The notes beneath the pieces were generated by a model that saw nothing but the letters and a program-made list of their open reading frames with translations, ran no database searches and was not told where the DNA came from. From Paracoccus sulfuroxidans (GTDB taxonomy: Bacteria; Pseudomonadota; Alphaproteobacteria; Rhodobacterales; Rhodobacteraceae), in the NCBI RefSeq assembly GCF_007830335.1, contig NZ_VLKU01000007.1, positions 124,001 through 188,000 of the forward strand: 64,000 bases of DNA. The letters run 5' to 3'. Both the position numbers and the translations under genes were made by a program. Positions 61,364 to 64,000 of this stretch are shown here, one piece after another. How positions within the stretch are numbered: position 1 is the stretch's first letter; every line of letters starts with the position of its first letter.

Positions 61364-62362
61364 TTAGCTCTGGGGTTTTGCGCCGATCCGGGTAAAGACG
61401 GCGGCGAACAGGAAGGCCGAGATCACCAGCGCCACGCCCCCCTGCACATGCGCGGAAAGCCCGTGCCCGGCCGTGCCAGCCTCGGCTGACAGCAGGAAGC
61501 ACATGTTCGCATCCAGGCCGAAGGGCGCAAGGCGGGGATGCGCGCGCACCAGCGCGCCCGCCGCGATGAAGGCCAGGGCCAGCAGCAGCGCCATCCCCTC
61601 GGGGTCGGGCAGGGCCATGTCCAGCGCCCGATAGGCAATGGCCGCAGCCACGCCGATGGCCCCGCCCAAAGGCATGTATTTCAGGATCGGCGTCGGATTG
61701 CGGCTGGTCCCGATGATCAGGCTGAAGATCGTCAGCGCCATTGCCGTCGCGATGCCCGCAGGCCCGCCGATTGCCAGCAAAGCCAGCGCGCCCAGCAGCG
61801 TCGTGACCCCGATGATCACCCCATGGCGCAGCGTGACGCCTGCCGGAGGATGCAGCCGCAAGGGATGGCTGTCCGTCCGCGTCGGCGTGAAAAGGAAGGT
61901 GATGACGGTGACCGAGACCGTGCCGATCAGCGTGCACCACACCCGGTCCGCCGCCAGCGCCGTCGCATCAATCGGATGATCCAGTGCCGGGATCAGCACC
62001 ACCGCCAGCGTGATCGCCGCCAGCAGGACGCCATAGCTGTAGATCGTCCCGATCCAATAGGCCGCAGCGCCCGCCAGGCCCGCGCCCAGCACCAGAACCG
62101 CGATCCAGACGGCATGCGAGGGCACATGAACCAGCACCAGCCAGCCGATGAGCGCCCCCAGAAGGGTGCCCGCAATCCTCAGGATCGCGCGCAAAAGCAG
62201 ATCCTGACGATAGGGCTGCGCCACCACCCAGACCGGCATCGCGGCCCAGAAGGCATTGTGCAGCCCCAGTTGCACCGCGACCGTCAGCGCGATCCCTGCC
62301 GCCGCGAAAAGCTGCAATGCGCGGAACAACCACGCGCGGTCCTGACCTGTCACCGAAGCCAT
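61364..62362 (-). CDS. FUSC-type (aromatic-acid exporter-like) membrane protein
   Basis: A 332-residue membrane protein with about ten hydrophobic segments in two sets. The second half carries the FUSC-like helices (VIIGVTTLLGALALLAIGGP and IGVAAAIAYRALDMALPDP). FUSC proteins such as AaeB export aromatic acids with a membrane-fusion partner; none is adjacent. The cytosolic domain is small here, so the role is uncertain. The ATG at 62362 begins MASVTGQDRAWLF; a frame to 62434 is open but unsupported. Its stop is 5 bases from the Rrf2 stop, convergent. Confidence 0.82.
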   Translation of the reverse strand: MASVTGQDRAWLFRALQLFAAAGIALTVAVQLGLHNAFWAAMPVWVVAQPYRQDLLLRAILRIAGTLLGALIGWLVLVHVPSHAVWIAVLVLGAGLAGAAAYWIGTIYSYGVLLAAITLAVVLIPALDHPIDATALAADRVWCTLIGTVSVTVITFLFTPTRTDSHPLRLHPPAGVTLRHGVIIGVTTLLGALALLAIGGPAGIATAMALTIFSLIIGTSRNPTPILKYMPLGGAIGVAAAIAYRALDMALPDPEGMALLLALAFIAAGALVRAHPRLAPFGLDANMCFLLSAEAGTAGHGLSAHVQGGVALVISAFLFAAVFTRIGAKPQS

Positions 62363-62634
62363 CCCCGTCTGATAAGCGTCTTGCGAGAAAGCCGGGCCGC
62401 AAGGCTCGGCCCGCCATCTATAACCCGATGGCAATGCTCAACCGCAAGGCCCAGTGATTGGTTTCGCGCGGGCGTGATCTGGCGCGCGGCAGACACAGTG
62501 CGGCCACTTTCAGCCCCCGGTTCGGGAATGAGCTTGACCGTTTGGCCCACTGGCGGCAGGTCTTGGGAAAGCCTGCCCATATCCATGGTGTGCGGGGTCA
62601 GACCTGTCGCGCCGGTTCTTATTGAAAAACGACT

Positions 62635-63486
62635 ATGCAACCCTCTTCTGAGCCCGAAGTTCGCAACATACCGCTGGCCGGGGTCATCGGCTGGCCGATT
62701 GCCCATTCCCGCTCTCCGGCCCTGCATGGCCATTGGCTGAAACGCTATGGGATCAGCGGCCATTACGTCCCCGTCCCTGTCATGCCCGAACATCTGGCCG
62801 AGGTGCTGCGCGCGCTGCCGCGCATGGGCTTCGTGGGGGCGAATGTCACCATTCCGCATAAGGAAGCGGTGCTGACGCTGGCCGATGTGGTCACCGATCG
62901 CGCGGCCCTGATCGGGGCAGCGAATACGCTGATCTTTCGCCCGGATGGCAAGATCCACGCCGACAACACCGACGGCTATGGCTTCATCGCCAATATCCGC
63001 CAGCATGCACCCGGCTGGATCCCCGATCTCAGCCCGGCGGCGGTGATCGGCGCAGGCGGCGCGGCGCGCGCGGTCGTCGCCTCGCTGCTGGAAAGCGGCG
63101 TGCCGGAATTGCGCATCACCAACCGCACCCGCATCCGGGCCGAGCAGATCCGCTCGGAATTCGGGGCCAAGGTCGTCGTCTATGACTGGGCCGAGGCGGG
63201 CAATATGCTGGAAGGCGCGATGACGGTGGTAAACGCCACCTCGATGGGCATGGTCGGCAAGCCGCCCTTGCGTGTGCCGCTGGACGCGCTGGCTCCGGGC
63301 ACGCTGGTCACCGATCTGGTCTATACGCCGCTGATGACCCCCTTCCTACAAGAGGCCGAGGCGCGCGGCTGCGACGTGGTCGACGGCCTTGGCATGCTGC
63401 TGCATCAGGCCGCCCCGGGGTTCGAGCGCTGGTTCGGCCAGCGCCCCGAGGTCGATGATGACCTGCGCCGCGCGGTTCTGGGATGA
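62635..63486 (+). CDS. aroE: Shikimate dehydrogenase
   Basis: A 283-residue NADPH enzyme that reduces 3-dehydroshikimate in aromatic amino acid synthesis. The substrate site is [17 protein letters not shown] and the catalytic lysine-aspartate pair is in [10 protein letters not shown] and NTDGYGF; the NADP loop is [19 protein letters not shown]. Standard length. Nothing recognisable was seen in the 272 bases upstream (62363-62634), where the promoter must lie. It overlaps coaE by 4 bases. Confidence 0.96.
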   Translation: MQPSSEPEVRNIPLAGVIGWPIAHSRSPALHGHWLKRYGISGHYVPVPVMPEHLAEVLRALPRMGFVGANVTIPHKEAVLTLADVVTDRAALIGAANTLIFRPDGKIHADNTDGYGFIANIRQHAPGWIPDLSPAAVIGAGGAARAVVASLLESGVPELRITNRTRIRAEQIRSEFGAKVVVYDWAEAGNMLEGAMTVVNATSMGMVGKPPLRVPLDALAPGTLVTDLVYTPLMTPFLQEAEARGCDVVDGLGMLLHQAAPGFERWFGQRPEVDDDLRRAVLG

Positions 63487-64000
63487 GCTTTCTGCTGGGG
63501 CTGACCGGCGGCATCGGGATGGGCAAATCCACCGCCTCGGCGATGTTTCGCGAGCTGGGCCACCCCGTCTGGGACGCGGATGAGGCCGTGCATCGCCTTT
63601 ATGCGCCGGGCGGGGCGGCGGTCGCGCCAGTCGCGGCGGCCTTTCCGACCGCGCTGGTCGATGGCGGCATCGACCGGGGCGCGCTGAAAGCGGTGCTGGC
63701 CGTCGAACCCGAGGCCCTGACCCGGTTGGAGGCGCTGGTTCATCCGCTGGTCGCCGCCGACCGCGCGGCCTTCATCGCCCGCCACCCCGATGCGCCGATC
63801 ATCGTGCTGGACATTCCGCTGCTTTACGAAGGCGGCTCGGAACGGAGCATGGACGGCGTTGCGGTAGTCTCGGCCCCCGCCGAGGTCCAGCGCGCCCGCG
63901 TGATGGCGCGCCCCGGCATGACGCAAGAGACGCTGGATCTGATCCTCTCGCGGCAGATGCCCGACGCCGAAAAGCGCAAGCGCGCCGACTGGATCATACC
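63483..64000 (+). CDS. coaE: Dephospho-CoA kinase, 3' end outside the window
   Basis: The first 172 residues of dephospho-CoA kinase; the frame stays open to the window edge. The P-loop is [20 protein letters not shown] near residues 6-25; [12 protein letters not shown] is the conserved acidic motif, and [16 protein letters not shown] followed by DGVAVVSAP covers the lid and core. It phosphorylates dephospho-CoA, the last step of CoA synthesis. The ATG overlaps the aroE stop, so translation is coupled. The family is about 200 residues, so about 30 are missing. Confidence 0.95.
   Translation, partial: MSFLLGLTGGIGMGKSTASAMFRELGHPVWDADEAVHRLYAPGGAAVAPVAAAFPTALVDGGIDRGALKAVLAVEPEALTRLEALVHPLVAADRAAFIARHPDAPIIVLDIPLLYEGGSERSMDGVAVVSAPAEVQRARVMARPGMTQETLDLILSRQMPDAEKRKRADWII

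Overview
The window looks like chromosomal DNA of an alphaproteobacterium of the family Rhodobacteraceae, most likely Paracoccus or a close relative. The reasons are the strong GC bias at third codon positions, a regB / senC-regA-hvrA redox-control cluster, a sqdB-sqdD-sqdC sulfolipid operon of the Rhodobacter sphaeroides type, a Rhodobacter/Paracoccus-type porin, the leuS-LptE-holA order, and alphaproteobacterial regulatory motifs (two TTAA-N7-TTAA CtrA-type boxes and a CTTG-N18-CATATCT heat-shock promoter). This assignment is an inference from gene content; no 16S rRNA is present. I saw no tRNA or rRNA gene, insertion sequence, prophage or CRISPR array.

Layout. 1-5.1 kb: sugar-acid kinase, aldehyde dehydrogenase, divergent 1-Cys peroxiredoxin, a secreted hypothetical, and a TetR-SMR efflux pair. 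5.1-9.2 kb: pnp and rpsO, separated by an AT-rich insert that holds a decayed HEPN-like gene and a YdeI-family gene. 9.2-12.5 kb: a membrane-anchored RTX protein with a CtrA-type box, DUF1643, the PLP-homeostasis protein YggS, and a porin. 12.7-18.6 kb: a DUF3576 lipoprotein, leuS, lptE-like, holA and a flavoprotein. 18.6-24.5 kb: an MFS transporter, then a surface-glycan cluster (a two-domain glycosyltransferase with an apparent CTG start, a second MFS protein, GT4, GT29). 24.6-28.4 kb: asd, a DUF4139 protein and a second RTX protein.

28.5-34.6 kb: a nucleosidase, a multi-PAS protein without a kinase domain (CtrA-type box upstream), regB, divergent senC-regA-hvrA, and an HD phosphohydrolase. 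34.7-38.6 kb: secB, fxsA, a Tim44-like protein, an Smr protein, an esterase-like lipoprotein and a 58-residue membrane protein. 38.6-41.6 kb: hslV and hslU, with a multi-pass membrane protein gene inserted between them. 41.6-51.4 kb: a capsule-type glycan protein, trxA, addA, addB, a MurU-type nucleotidyltransferase and a TsaE-AmgK fusion. 51.4-54.4 kb: dapB, rbfA, a DUF2233 protein and truB. 54.4-57.8 kb: MBL hydrolase, RluA-type synthase, LysE exporter, free-methionine-sulfoxide reductase and DUF1772.

57.9-64 kb: the sqdBDC operon, with a Pho-box-like array and a long dyad upstream, faces a four-cysteine Rrf2 regulator. Then come an FUSC-type membrane protein, aroE and a truncated coaE.

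The points most worth a second look are the regulatory DNA between sqdB and the Rrf2 gene, the two CtrA-type boxes upstream of an RTX protein and of the PAS protein beside regB, the membrane gene inside hslVU, the decayed HEPN-like gene between rpsO and pnp, and the glycan cluster with a CTG start.
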